Source of the DNA: Pyronema omphalodes
Taxonomy: Eukaryota > Ascomycota > Pezizomycetes > Pezizales > Pyronemataceae
Length of the DNA: 64,000 nt
NCBI GenBank assembly: GCA_024516155.1
Contig: JAJJXM010000054.1
Location: 124,001 to 188,000 of the forward strand
Direction: 5' to 3'
Shown here: positions 1-13,804 of the stretch, piece by piece
How positions within the stretch are numbered: position 1 is the stretch's first letter
How the letters are laid out: each line of letters begins with the position of its first letter
Notes under the pieces: generated by a model
Database searches by the model: none
What the model was told of the DNA's origin: nothing
Seen by the model: the letters and a program-made list of their open reading frames with translations, nothing else
Position numbers and translations under genes: made by a program

Positions 1-1978
1 AATATCACGAATAAAATTTCATGCTTTCGATGTCTAAGATTATCACATTATGTGTTCAAGTGAGCATTGTAGACAAATGATATGAAATATTGCGTTATGA
101 AGGACAACAAAACCATACAGGGAATAGCAACACAACGCACAATTTAGTATGCATCAACACAAAGATCAACTACAGATATAACAGCGTTATACGGTTACAG
201 TTACATCATCAAATATCCCAAATTGAACCTTCCTCATCTTTACCGTCTCGATGACGCCTCACACTGTACACCTTAAATAACTTGGGGCCATCTCTCCATT
301 TCCAGCCCTTTCTGCTTCTTTCCATATCCAGCTCGACAGTATGTCGGCAGGTAATAACCATGGGATTATTTCTCTTGCGTACATAGTCTCAGCGAGTGGA
401 TGCTAAGCATATCAAGGGGATGGGGGTTGGTGCAGATGCTGAACGTGTGAGACATAAAGAGGTAGTTCAGTCACTAGAACAGACAGCTTAATTTGTTTGC
501 TTTATTTCTTTATGCTCTCGTCGGAAGAGTTATAGTGAATGAATTATAAGTTTGTACAACTTTTGTTGGTGACGATTTCGATAGTTTTTGAGGCACCGCA
601 AGAAACATTCTGTGCGAATTATGTTTTATTTGTGGAGTGAAAATTGAAGGCCTGGGGGCTGTTGTATCCGTTGTTCAGGAATACAGACGCAAAAAGATCA
701 ATTCCTTCGTGGGGAGGTGATAGTCCCTTTTCCGCCGTATATTTTTACACTTATTCTATGATCGCTGCCATAATGATGGTTCAAAAATCCGATATGAAAA
801 CCCCCCACCTCCATCCTATAGGCTATAGGACTGTAGCATAGCAGTCATATAAGACAGAAGGAAGGGGAAACCTTTGACTTTTCTAGATCTATAGCCCGAG
901 TTGCGAGCAGGACTCATACATGGGGATTAAGAATATGTGTGATAAGCTTTACAGTATGGCACGACTTCAAGAAGAAAGGAAGGAAGATTTCGAGAACACT
1001 ATTCCTGAGAAGAGAAGTACACGTGGTTTGTTGTGTGGAATGGGTGTACTATATGTTGTAGGAAGTTGCTCAACGTGACAACCTGGAGACTTTCCCGAGC
1101 TAGAGATTACAAATATCCCAGGGATCTCTTCGTCTTATGCAAGTCAATTCATAAACAGTTCTTGCTCGATGACCCAAGATTCTCGGATGCTTATATAATT
1201 TCCGTTCTTTACTTGATTTTTCTTTGGTAAAGAAATGTTCGACCTGACTGACCTGGCTTTACGCTACTGGTACGGACATACCGTTGAAGGTTTAGCCTAA
1301 AGAGCCGTGTTCTCTTTGTGACTGTTGATGGAAGTGGATGTTGCCTTAGCGCATATCCCCTCCTTATGTTCTTCCTATCGTTGTAGATGCTCGTTCCGCA
1401 TCCAATCCATTCACTTTTATCTCCACCTCCATCTTTCCCTCTCGTCCGACTCCAAGCTTTTCCTCAAGTCAAACCTTCGTCCTCCAACACATACCTATGC
1501 TGTTCCTCTTTTTTTTCTTTCTTTTTTTTGCTTTCCTTGCCGGAATTTATGGAAAGATAGCAGATTTTGGTAAATGCTGTGTTTGTTACCTGCCGAAGGG
1601 AAACGGTTTTTGTTGCTTGCTTTTTGGGGCTATAGGCAATGATAAATGTGCTAGCATGCTGAACATGCTAATGTCCTAGCATATTGACATTGATTCGCTA
1701 GGTGATGATTAGGTAATGCGGAGGTAATCCCTAGGTAGGTTATAAATTACATATCACATGTATCACAGGCCTTAATATCTTAATCGAGAAATTTCCGCTG
1801 ATACTTCAACAGCTTCTACTTCCACGGCTTCCACAGCATCTACTTCATCATTGTGTTATCGAGACGTCAAGTTATCGGTATATATCTATAGACATCGGTT
1901 ACATCGGTTACCATAGCTACATACCGCATCATCGCTATCAAGTCAGTATATTCAAAGACGAAATCCAGTTGCGCGTAC

Positions 1979-2105
1979 TTATTTCTCTATTTCTCTATTT
2001 CTCTATTTCTATATTTCTATATTTCTATATTTCTATATTTCTATATTTCTATATTTCTCTATTTCTCTATTTTTCTATTTCTATATTTCTCTATTTCTCT
2101 ATTTC
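1979..2105. repeat. TTTCTATA/TTTCTCTA microsatellite
   Basis: About 127 bp of near-perfect 8-bp units alternating between TTTCTATA and TTTCTCTA. The open frame across it reads as a monotonous Ile/Phe/Leu/Tyr string and is not a gene. Confidence 0.9.
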
Positions 2106-4151
2106 GACAAACTTTTATCCTCGCTCCAACTACCATCATCGCCCAGGACATCACCCATAACATTACCCATGCTGCACCCTCACCGTCAATCCGATTACTC
2201 AGCTGTTACAAATTCCCAACTCCATCTTCTTGCTGCAGATACCTCAAAATCTCGGCCCCGTGTATGCTGCATTAGCGGTAAGTCGGTCCGCGCGATATGT
2301 GGGGGTCGCTACGGGGGGTTGCTAGGTTGCTATGTAGGTCGCTACGGGGGTCGCTACGGCCTACGGTACATAGATACATCATACGGGGGGTTCCATGGAC
2401 CATGGATTCTTTCGATCTTTTCGATCCTGCTTGCTTGGCCGTAATAGTGAAGCTTAGGAGGGTCAAGAATAATAATCAACTAAGTAGCAGTCTACGTGTC
2501 GCAAAAATCGTAAGTTGAAAATGGCCACAACATCTCGTTTTTGCTACTAAGTTTCATGAAATGTGGAATGGAGTCGCTGTTGGATCGGAAGAGATTTTTG
2601 TATTGTGGTGAAGGTACAGTGAAGAGATGTCGGGATTGAATTGCATTGTGTTGTGTTACGGTTGTGAATTTCGGAAAGTTTAAGCTGACATAGGTATGGA
2701 CGCGACCACACTACTACGCTGTGGTACTACGCTGCAGCAGTGCCGCAGTGCAATTATGTATGGTGCCCATACAGGCGATTGTACAGAAATGCGATATCCA
2801 CCAGGTTGGGAATTCTTCGATTCAGGAGGTCACCGACCTCACTACCACCGACCATACGAGCTACAACAACAAACAACCATCAATCTGGTCGGTCAACCGT
2901 CATACCACCATCAACATCCATACACAACTAACAACCATCCTACCCCCCTCCTCCCATCCACCACCCAGTATCGAATTTTGGATCCATGCACCACAAACCG
3001 AGGACCGATGATTCCAACAAACCGCTCCATACTACATCAGGACTAGGAAAAAAACCACCGTGCACGGTTACCGATGAGGGGGGGAATTACTGCTCGAATA
3101 TTCCCAATCTCAAATTTTAATATGACTGGTACGAGCATCCATATGTCATAACAGCGATCGGGAAAACAGGGGTAGGATGGGAGTGCGATGGATGCGGTTT
3201 TTGATGCTCATCAGAAGCAAGCAAGCACCAAATTGATGGGAAATTTAAGAACGGAGAACGGTGAGAGGAGATGAGTGTCGCGATGTTTATTGTCTGAAAT
3301 TTTCTGAAAAACTCATGTTGAGATCATTTTAAACTAATTAAATCTCGTTACTCAGGAATTTGGAGATTTCGAAAGGGAGTCAGCATAGCATACAAGGAAA
3401 GCACAGCAGAATATATATTCTGACATAAGTATATTGAGTTTAAAGACATTCATTCCATAATCCATGGGTAGGGCATCTGTGCATCTGTGCATCTGAAACG
3501 AGAAAGTTTCTTCTTTTTCTGCTTCTACTTCTGCTTTCTTACTCCTTATGTGGTGGTGTGTGTGTCGGTCGGTTGGTCGCGAATTTGACATCGCTTTCTA
3601 TATGATGATTTTCTGATTTGCTGATTCTCTTCTCATCTTGTCTTGTCTTAGGTCCTTGTCCCTGTCATTGTTCCTTGTCCCTGTCATTGTGCTACCACCC
3701 AGTAAAAGTGCCCACCCACCATTTACCGGTTCTGCACTTGGCACTTGCACTTGCTGCGGGCTGCGGTGGCTTCGAAGGTTTCGAGGCTTTCGAGACTTTC
3801 GAGACTTCGGGGCTTCGAGGCTTTGCCGCTCTGCTCTGCTTTGCTTTGCTTCATCGAAAATGGAAAAAAGTCGATCTAAGCTCGCTCTCTCGCTCGCTAG
3901 TACATAACTACGGTACAACACGGTAAACCGAGTTAGGAGTTAGCTACCTGTAGTTTTTAGTCTTCGCCTCAAGGCTCATCTAAAGTTATTGTGCTAGCCA
4001 AAGGGAAATCTCGAATCATACACGACTGTAATTTATAATTACAGTATTTTAAATGGCTATTTTCGGTCGGTCGGTCGGTGGTTTATGACCATGACTAGGC
4101 AATCATATATACGTACATAGGAAGTTGCTGTGGTTTGGGAAAAACGTGATT

Positions 4152-4170
4152 GGGGGGGGGGGGGGGGGGG
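4152..4170. repeat. G homopolymer (19)
   Basis: Uninterrupted run of 19 G. Similar runs lie at 4661-4673, 4706-4719, 5059-5080 (22 G) and 11823-11840 (18 G), and C runs at 13032-13047 and about 40589-40605. Exact lengths depend on sequencing accuracy. Confidence 0.85.
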
Positions 4171-5058
4171 TAAATTGTTAAATATACCACCGCGCGTGCC
4201 TGGTGCTCCCACTTTCGAAATTCTAGAGGATGGATGCATCGATCGTAGATTCTGTGTTCTCTCCTTATACATATATCGCTTGCTGGTTGCTGGTTGCTGC
4301 TGGTTGTAATCTAATAACCACCACTACCACCTAATTTTACTCAGCTAACTTCCGTCCTCCGTCCTTCCATCCCTCTTACCTATTGAGCTTACCTATTCAC
4401 CCCCCCCTCACCCCCCGCCGCCCTACCGCCCAATCTCCCTCCCTCCCGTCGGTGGCCTGGCCTGGCCTGTGATTCTTGGTTCTTGGTTCTTGATACTCCG
4501 GCTCTAAAGAAAACCCATTCCGGTCTATCTTTCTATCCATCTATTCATAAAAAACGTGACCCAACACTGTGGAACACTTAGATTTTAGGAGGCGAGATGA
4601 TGCGCGGTATGCGGTATGTATGCGGTGATATGATGATCGCTGTGGCGAGCGGCGGGGGGTGGGGGGGGGGGGGTGCAGTTTGCAGTTTGTAGCCGGAACA
4701 GGGGTGGGGGGGGGGGGGGTGTCTGGGAGGTTAATGAGGAATATTGTGATGTGAGGATGATGATGAGGTTTTTGATTTATATTTTTTTTTTGATCGAAAT
4801 GATGTTGATGGTGGAGGGATGGTGGAGGGATGGTGTTTTCATTGTGGATTGCTGTATTGTGGTATGGTGGTATTGCGGTATTGTGGTATCGTATCATCAT
4901 GTCATCGTATCGTCATGTCATCACGGACACACACACACACACACACAATGTTTCAACAGTATAACCCTCATCACAAAAAAGTTCAATCCCACAATTATAT
5001 TCGTCTCACGGACATTTATTTTTACGAAACCGGTGGCTTGTGTTATTTGTGTGTATTT

Positions 5059-5080
5059 GGGGGGGGGGGGGGGGGGGGGG
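5059..5080. repeat. G homopolymer (22)
   Basis: Longest homopolymer in the window. It lies in the gene-free region upstream of apsA and follows a CA microsatellite by about 110 bp. Confidence 0.85.
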
Positions 5081-6602
5081 ATATTATATTTTTTTTTTGT
5101 CTCCTAAAAAGGATAGCTTTGATGGGTCAGGGTTACTTTTTTCTTTTTGGGTTGTTGCGCGCGCGCGCTCCCGACTCTATCATCTTAAACCGTTCAGCGG
5201 TTCATCTATCTCTATTGTATCTATTCTATTCCTGCACCTGCACCAGCTGCGTCTTTCCCTGCCTACAGAGAAGGGGGGTAAAGAGCATCACGACGACAGC
5301 CACGAACAAAAAAAAAACGCACGAGCACGAGAAGAAGCCTGCCCGCCAGTCAGTCAGTCAGTCAGTCAGCCAGTCAGTCAGTCAATCAGTATCAGCAGGG
5401 GAGCAGCTGCATCTGACATTTCTCCTTCCATGTCACCGCCGGTCTCTCTCTTCTAGCCATAATCCCCACTCCCGCCGCACGAATCCTCACCCCCTCCCCC
5501 CCCACACACGCCCCCCCCCCCCTCCCCTCCCCCCTAAACGACCGACTATCCCTCCCTCGACAGTTTCACGATAGCTGTAGGAGTTGACGTTTACTTTCGG
5601 TTGGTTTATCTCTACTTGCTTTGTGTCGAAGGAAGAGGAACAGGAAGACGAAGGAGGAGAAGAAGAAGAAGAATCTCGTAGGGATTGTCTAACGTAAGGT
5701 CATTGCTTACACTTATAATCACAACAATAGATATTTGGAGATAATTTATCGATACCCTCCACACGCTACTCTCATTTCCAAAGATACGACAGAGATACCC
5801 ACGAGCTCCGTTCGTTTCAACGCCGCCATATCTCTGAGTTGACAATAGCTCCGTGATACCCCTTACGACCTCTCTACATCGACTTTCACCCATCGACATT
5901 CGCTATCCACATTCTCTACTTAATACATCGCCGCGTAACTCCTAGTTAATAGCTACGCGACAGCTTAATATTCTCCATCATCCCCCCTGACGCTCGGAGG
6001 TCAATTGCTGCTTACTCAGGGTCCGAAGGATCTCCCAAGGTTCGCGTGGGCTACAGTTGAGTTAAGCGAAACCTTAACGTCATCGCGGGAGCAGCTACAT
6101 TGAAGCATTGTTTTTTTGGCAACACAGTTAAGATATAGGTAGGTTTCTACATTGCTATTATTTTTGCTATTATTTTTTATTTTTGTCGCGATTGGTTTCT
6201 CCTGAATCTTCCTTGGTGGGGAGCTTTTTTTTATCCCCTAGTATTACCTGGGATTACCAAAGAAACTCCTAGGGTCCGCCGTTAAGGCATCATCGGAGAT
6301 GTCCCTGCAGAACCGCTTTATTTTATAGTGCTGACAAGGGTATCACCGCATGTACAGGTCGTGGGACGGCATCTCTACCGAAATCTTTAATTTCACCACC
6401 GGCAGAACTGTCCTATCAATCCCTACCGTTTAATTCCTAATCCAGGGGGTGCCGACTGACGACGTATTTTACCATCTCGAAATCGAACGATTAAACATCA
6501 CCTCTTAACACTGACACTCGCTTACTAAACGGAGTTCTTTAACTCCACCCCGCTCGTTTTCCTTTATCCAATTCCCCCGCAAGGGAAGGAACAACGAGCA
6601 TC

Positions 6603-9600
6603 ATGGATAACAACTATACCGACTTTGACGACACCGACTGGCAGTCAGAGGCGCCATTACCTACACCACAAAAATCCCCCTATGACCGTACTCCACACCT
6701 ATCCCGGCACTCTAGTCGAGGCCAATCGCCTTCAAGATTCCCAGGAGGTGGTCCAGCGGCCAACTCCCATCGGAATATGTCTCCAACATCTTTAAGACGA
6801 CCAAATAATCGCGACTCACAATTCGTTGTCGATGAAACCATCTCGATATTGGATCCTAGGAGGTTCACTCCAACGCTACATGCAAACCTTGTAGCGGAGA
6901 TTTTATCGCTTAGAAGAGAATTGGAAAGTAAAGCGAATTTGGTCGACAACCTCGAGCATGAACTTGAAACAGCAAGAGCGGATTCAGAGGCTGCGACACA
7001 AACCACCGCCGCGGCTCAGAAGGAGGTCAGGGATATCAAGAGGTTACTGGCTAGAGCGGAGAAGGATGATTCGCTACTGGAAGTCTCGAAAGAAAGGGAT
7101 GAAGCAGTTGAAGCTCTCGCGGAGATGAAAAAACAAATGGAGAGGTTAACAAAATCCCGACGACAAGCCGAGGAGGATCTAGAACGAATGCGAAAAATCC
7201 AGGAGAAAGATAATGAGAAATATGAAGAAGCCAAGAGAGGATTTGAGCGACGAGCACATGTTGCTGAAGGAAGACTCAAGGCTGTTCTTGATGAGATTGC
7301 AGCGGCCAACGCAGCTGCTGAACCCTCGGAACGTGGATCTATCGCCGGATCAATTCTTGGATCACCACCACCAACAAATCGTCGACATGAAAGAATCATG
7401 TCTGATGATTATTCCAACTTCTCCCCTATTGCACAAACTGCAAGTGATGCTGGTAGTATTCGTTCTTTCGTGGGCAGCATCCGCGGCCGTCCTACTAGTC
7501 TTATGATGGGCGATGATGAGGCCGAAAGACTCGGTATCAGCTTGCACCAGGGCAAATCTCTCGCCGATGAGTTAACCTTTGAGGAATCAGAGGAGGAAAT
7601 TGAAAGCGAGAATGAGCACTACCCTAGAACGGACGCTGATGAATACCCCCAAACTGATGGCGACTACCCCCAGACGGAGGCTGAATCCAACTACCCCCAG
7701 TCAGAGGCCGAGACAAACTACCAGACTGACGCTGATGAGGGTCCGGAATTGATCTCGGATGCCGAATCAGAGGGTGAGGTGGATGAGCTTCCTGAGTTGG
7801 CGGATACCGGTGTTCAGTGTTCTCCTGAATTTGATTATGAGGAGCGTGTGGTGATTCTTGAGGAGCTTTTGGAGGAGAAGACTTCTGAGCTTGAGAGAAC
7901 TTATGCCGCCCTTGATGAGAAGACCAAGGATATGGATGCACTTTACGAGGAGCTCGACAAGGCCCAGACTGCAACCGCAGAGGCTGAGGAGAAGTTTGAG
8001 TTCTTGCGATCCCAGGGAGCTGAGATGGACAAGGAGTACCTTGAGCGTGAGGCCAAGTTTGATCAGCGTGTGGATTCTTTCAAATTGAGAGAGAAGGAAA
8101 AGGAGGCCGAGTTTGATGCATTAACTTCAGAACTCAAGGATAAATCTGCCTCTTTGGATACCGCCGAGAAGAACTTGCAGGAGCGCAAAATCGCTTTGGA
8201 TGACCGGGAGGCCGGAATTTCCACCAGAGAGCAGAATGTAGCCATTAAGGAGGCCCGCATTGAAACCCTCAAGGAAGCCATGGACAGAGAGATGGAGTTC
8301 ATTAAACAGCAGGAAAAGCGGGAGAGAGACACTCCTAAGCCTGTGCTTATGGAAAGGTCCACCTCTCCGCCGCCACCGCCACCAGCGCCTGTTTATGTCA
8401 GCGCCAATATGCAAACGATGGAGATCCCGCCACCGCCAAAGCCCGTTTACGTCGTGTCAGATGTACAAACAATGGAGTGGCCTGTTCCTCCGGAGACTGA
8501 GAGTGTCGCGACTCAGACGGAGAAGCTCAAGCCCTCCATCATTCGAGTGCCTGCAATCATGGTCAGCCCGCCGGAACCGACACCACCACTCCCGAAGCCT
8601 CTCATGAAGAACGCCGCCGTTCAGACGAGACCAATGATGCAACGCTCGGCTTCCATGCAAACGGAGGAAATCCGACTGGACGAGCGTCTTAAGAAGTTTG
8701 CCCCTCACCTAATGCCATCGTTACTGCTTAATAAGGATAAACCCTCCAGCGACACGGATGCGCCTTCCACTCCCGCTGCTTCTACGCCGCCCCCTCCGAA
8801 CCCCCCAAGGAAGAGTTCTAAGAGAACTGCCCGCCGTTCAGCGACCGTCCCCGTACCTGTGGCCACCGACAATGACGTGGTTCCCAAGAGTGCTGTTGCC
8901 AGCGAAATGCCTCCGTCGATCTATGATTCGTCCAATAAGCATGATGCGCACGACTCTGCTTCCGGATCCGCCAGCCTTAGGAAAGTTCCCACTAGGAGCT
9001 CAAAGAGATCTAGCATCCCCAAGAACCTTTTCAATAACATTGATATGCACTCTTCTGGAGATGATGGATTCCCTGATGAGGGTGAAAGTGGCAGCGAATA
9101 CAAGACTGCATTGTCGGCGCCTAAGCCGAAGGGTACGCGTAAACCGCCTACGTCGGACGCAGACGCGTCGGGTGTTACAAGCACCCTCCGTAGACAACCC
9201 AGTGTTCGTAGGAATGCTATGATTTCTAATGGAGTCAATGCACACCGTCGTCGCAGCCCCAGCCGGGCGAGCAACAATGTCGTCGAGGACAAGGTTGGCC
9301 CACCGTTCCCGGTGCCGGCTCGCCACAGTTCCAGAAGACCGGGATACCTTAGCGATGCGGATAGGAACACACCCTCCCCCCAGACCGTATTGACGAGGAA
9401 CTCTTCCAGGGCTAAACCAAAGAGACCGGCTTCAATCCGGAAGAGCAGATCTGCTAATGTTCTGCCCGCCCGTGATGAGGGCCGCAAATCCCCTGCTGCC
9501 TTCAGCATTTCTTCTAATGGTTTAGACAGCCCAGGATTACCTCCTCCTCTCCCCACGGATGAGATTTCTCACTCTATGTTTGAGCGTAGTGATTCCCGTA

Positions 9601-11053
9601 GGCAATTCGGGCAACCCTCTTCTCACCATAGACATCAGCCTAGCAAAGATACTACTCACACTGCTGAGACTGCTACCACTGCTCCTCCTGGAGAAGCTTC
9701 TGTGGGCCCTACGGCAGTCCAGCAGACGAGTGTTGTTGATGCTATTGCTCAGACTATGGTTGGAGAATGGATGTGGAAGTATGTCCGTCGGAGAAGATCC
9801 TTTGGAGTTACAGAATCCCCTCAAGGAGACGAAACCACCGGAGGACAGCGTCACAAGCGTTGGGTCTGGCTTGCACCATACGAACGAGCAGTTATGTGGT
9901 CCAGCAGACAACCTACCAGTGGCAGCGCGCTACTCGGCAAGAATGGAAGAAAACGTAAGACGACCCTTCACCCCTGCGGCGAACCAGGAATGCTCGTGGA
10001 TATTCTCGATAAAGTGCTGACCAATAAAGTCCTTATTCAATCCGTCCTCGATGTCAAGGATGATACTCCTATGCCTAAAGGAACTACTCAACCCGTGTTT
10101 AACAGGAGTATTTTAATCTTAACCCCAGCACGAGCGCTCAAATTTACCGCACCGACGAAAGAACGCCATTACGTTTGGTTGACGGCACTCAGCTTCCTTT
10201 CACACTCGGCGGAATCAAACGATGGGTTGTTATCACTCCCTCCACCAATGCCATTTGAATATGAACAGGTGAACAACCGAAATTCAAAAATGATTCGGGA
10301 CCGAGTAGACCTGGGAGGCGACCCCGGCTTCCCCCCCTTGGAACCCTCTCCAACCCCTCCACCAATCCCTATCTCGGCTCCGGCCAAGGCAGGTGCGTTT
10401 AGTGCCACCAGGGACTCAGTACGCTTGGCTAAGGGCAAGAGCAAAGCATCATTACCTTCAAGCAAGGTCAGCCTCGGCGGATCTGCACTCCATATCTCCT
10501 CAACCTCCTCAGAGACCCGTATGGCGCCCCCCCGGGAGAGCTTAGAAACGTTATCGGCAGAGCCCCCCAGTATCCCGAGATTTCCTGGTGCTTCCAGAAG
10601 ACGCAGTAATTCAAATGTTCGCCGTCCAAATACCTCAAACGGAAGAGGTGACAACTACCCCGGCTCATTGGCTTCGTATGCCACGACTTTATCCACCGGT
10701 TCAACAAATAGAGACTCGTTTTACGGCGTTGGTGGTATCGGTTTAACTTCCCCCGGTTCAAGTATCGCACACGGTGTTGCAGGCACGGAACGTATGCCTG
10801 GCGGTTGGGAAGCTGGTCCAATGGGTACTGTAAGGATGGAGGCGTTTGTTGGGGACTCTAGAAGACCAAGGTATGTTTATCCTCCCCTATAAAACTTAAT
10901 CATGGGCATATGCCGATAGATTGTAGGGATCGGAGAGATGCTAGGGCGAATAACTTTTGGGGAGGAAATCAAGGATTTGGAGCGGGCTATGGAGGTGATA
11001 GAGATGAGGATGATGAATTTTGGCAGAAGGATGATCCGTTTAGAGGGTTCTAA
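6603..11053 (+). CDS. apsA: Nuclear migration / cortical dynein anchor, ApsA/Num1/Mcp5 family
   Basis: Members of this family sit at the cell cortex and anchor dynein for nuclear positioning. The model has two exons: 6603-10870, intron 10871-10926 (GTATGT...TTGTAG, 56 bp), and 10927-11053, giving 1464 aa. Without the intron the frame stops at 10892 and loses the acidic tail ending in DDPFRGF, which resembles the C-terminus typical of the family. The N-terminus is basic and Ser/Pro-rich. Coiled coil runs from about residues 95-225 and again about 405-580. Acidic YPQT-type repeats lie near residues 338-380, followed by Pro-rich sequence with repeated QT motifs (about 600-690). Basic, Ser-rich linkers follow, then a PH domain of the Mcp5 type (about 1045-1175, beginning near MVGEWMWKYVRR). 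The ATG at 6603 is the first in frame. Family assignment is firm; the symbol follows the Aspergillus name. Confidence 0.93.
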
Positions 11054-13804
11054 CGGTGAGCTCGACAATGTCCGATGATGAGTGGAAATAAAGACAATCG
11101 GATGTTGTCTGGTGAGCATTTTTTGAACTTGGTGAACTGCGTATGGTTTATTATCCTTGGTTTCTAATGTTGGTGTTTTTGCTTTGCTTTGCTGTGTTTT
11201 TCTTTTCTTTTCTTTATTGTTCTTTTTCCTTGACTTTTTTTGGGATGGGTTTATGTTATGGTTGTATTTATAGCGCTTCTTCTTTTCTGCTTTCTTCTTG
11301 ACTTGTTGATTTGTTGTTGTACCGGAGATGGTTTTACACTTTATACTTTATACTTTATACTTTACACTTTACACTTTATACTTTATACTTTACACCTTAT
11401 ACTTTATACTTTATACTTTATACTTTTTATGTTACAGACAAGGTAATACCAGGATAATCTCCTAATATCTTATCCTACCTTAACTTATTTACCTTTGATC
11501 TTCTTTTTCTTTCTGTTTTTCTGTTTCTTATTTTATGTTTTCTTTATGTTTCTTTATGTTTCTTTATTGATTATTGATTATTGATTATATTTTTGAAATC
11601 TTTTCTCTTTTTTTCTCTTTTTTTTCTCTTTTTTTTTTCTTAGATACTTATATACTTATATACTTATATACTTATATAAAGTTATTATGTTTTAGTTTTT
11701 GATGTGTTGTATGCTGCATGCTGCGTGCTGCGTGCGAGATATTTTGATCTGAATTTGATTTGATTTGAGGCTCTTGATATAAATAAAGAATTGTTTGTGC
11801 GATTTTCGGGATGTGTTGGGTAGGGGGGGGGGGGGGGGGGAGGGAGGTGGTGGATATATATAGGAATTTTGAGTGTTATCTTGGCTTAGATTAGGGTATT
11901 GATTTATTGATGGGTTGATTTATTGAGGTTGTTGGGTTGGCTGATTGATTTAGGGGTTGGGTTGAGGTTTTGATTTTTTTTGCGTTTGGCGATTTTTATT
12001 GATTTTCATTGCGTTTGGCGATTTTATTGGCTTTATATTATCTACCTCTTATTTATTTATTTATTTATTTATATATATAATCCCAGTTGTTGATTTCATC
12101 AAAGGGATCCGACAACAAGTATACAAATGCAGAGCTCCGCATGGTCCGATCCGGTGCTTGGACCTGCAGTCGTTTTTACACGGTGGATCGAACAGCCTAT
12201 AGCTGAACATAGGTGACTGCGGTATTACTTTGTGACGGCGCAAGAATTCTAATAGTGATGGAATTTATAGGGATGGTTGGAGGATGGCTTACGGTGCGGT
12301 GCGGTGCGGTGTGGTGCGGTGTGGTGCGGTGCGGTGTGGTAGGGATGTTCGGGGTTTTATCAAGCAGTAAGCAGCAAATCCAACGAATATCAGAATTCCA
12401 TCAACCATCGCAAAAGACTAGATTCCTTGCATGGGGGGGTGGGGGCTGCGAAATGACGACTTGTGGCAGAGGAACTTGTGATCATTGGATGATAGATCAA
12501 TAAACCAATCTTGAAGCTCACCTGATATCACTCGCCTTATCTAGATTGTTGTAATTCGAATCAAAGCTTCCGTTATTTGACCTGTCGAATTGCTGCACAG
12601 TTGCGTCTTTTGTCATCGTCACAGCAGCTACTGGGATTTAGGTAATCGGAGCTAGAATTCACTTCCAGTATCACGGTTCACCACATGTATCTATTCCCCT
12701 CTACCAACCTCCAACCAACAACCACAAACCTCCATGCCCCGGGTCCCGGGTCCGTCTATATTCATTCGTACCCCGGAAAATTCTCCTCACCGCAACTTAC
12801 GTCTCGTTGCCTGTATGATACAAACCCCCGGTTCCGCTGCGATAAAACCCCCCGCTCAGTCTATAACACCGGTGACCGACGTAAGCTACAGCAAAATGTG
12901 TTCTCCCTCCCTGCCCAAATGTGAACACTGTGTAAATATACAGCAGAGTTTCCGGAACTCGGGGACTCGGGGACTCGGAGACGTAAGGTGCGGAATTCGG
13001 GCCTTGATACACACACACACACACACACACACCCCCCCCCCCCCCCCAATGATTGACAAACTGGATCAAGCAGTCTTTTCCGGATTTATAACACAGAGGA
13101 GATGTAGAAGCTAACCGAGATACTGGTGGAAAAAAGTTGGTGGTTCTTTTGGTGATAGGATTAAGGACCAAGGTCCTGTAATTGATTGTGAATGCCACAG
13201 CAGGTGGCTTGATATTGACAGGAATTGAGGGAATGGAAGATAAGGCGGTTGGGGGGATGGGTATGAGAAGTCTGCGGCAGCGGTCGAAAGAGAGGGAGGA
13301 AAGATGGGTGGTGGGAGGAGAGGGGAGGAAAAGGAATAGGGAGTGCGGCAAGAGTTGCTGGGGAAGGAGACGACAGTAAAAGCATAGACGAAAGCAAAGA
13401 GGAGAGAGGAAGAAGAAGGGAGAATGCAGGCGGGACGGAAAATGACGGTGAAGAGACTGTGCAAATATCTAGATATCCAGAAAACGATGAGGATAGAGAG
13501 AAGACTGGGGCGAGAGAGAAAACAGTGCTCGCAATATCTTGACTAAAATGAACTCTAGGGTATCGGTTTAGTGTACTGGGGGAGTCTCAGTTGCTTTTTA
13601 ACACAACCTATCACCAAAGAATGGGATAACGATCGATATAGTCACGATGTGGATTATTACATTTGTTGGATGAGAGACTGTGGGAATGCGGGACTTTGCC
13701 AGCTCCATTTACAACTACATACCGAATCACTTCACTTGTCATGTTATTTAACTGTCTACAGGTCTGTAAAGTAAACAATACAAAATGTAGTTAATGTATC
13801 ACAA
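11054..13804. other. Intergenic region rich in simple repeats
   Basis: No supported gene. It holds ACTTTATACTTT arrays (11332-11427), TTATATAC units (11643-11679), G18 (11823-11840), GGTGCGGTGC/GGTGTGGTGC units (about 12290-12341) and an AC repeat running into C16 (about 13009-13047). Open frames of up to 184 codons across the AC/C tract and the purine-rich strand near 13200-13400 are low-complexity and were not called. Confidence 0.6.
11332..11427. repeat. ACTTTATACTTT microsatellite
   Basis: About 96 bp of 6-bp units TTATAC and TTACAC with few deviations, roughly 280 bp downstream of the apsA stop codon. Confidence 0.9.

Larger units (their letters stand above)
1..6602. other. Gene-free, low-complexity region upstream of apsA
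   Basis: I find no open frame here with codon-like composition or a recognisable domain. The stretch is dominated by simple sequence: a TTTCTATA-type array (1979-2105), short GGTCGCTACG repeats (about 2300-2365), a TTTCGAG-type array (about 3775-3830), G homopolymers at 4152-4170, 4661-4673, 4706-4719 and 5059-5080, an AC repeat near 4927-4947 and a CAGT array near 5346-5391. The last kilobase probably contains the promoter and leader of the gene starting at 6603, but I cannot place a TATA box or transcription start with confidence. Confidence 0.6.

Noticed and set aside
4819..5574. 251-codon plus-strand frame
   Set aside because: Made of CA, poly-G, CAGT and poly-C tracts in succession; no domain, no codon signal.
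8921..9556. 211-codon minus-strand frame
   Set aside because: Shadow of the Ser/Arg/Pro-rich linker of the apsA homologue.
12797..13351. 184-codon minus-strand frame
   Set aside because: Spans an AC repeat, C16 and a purine-rich tract; low complexity throughout.
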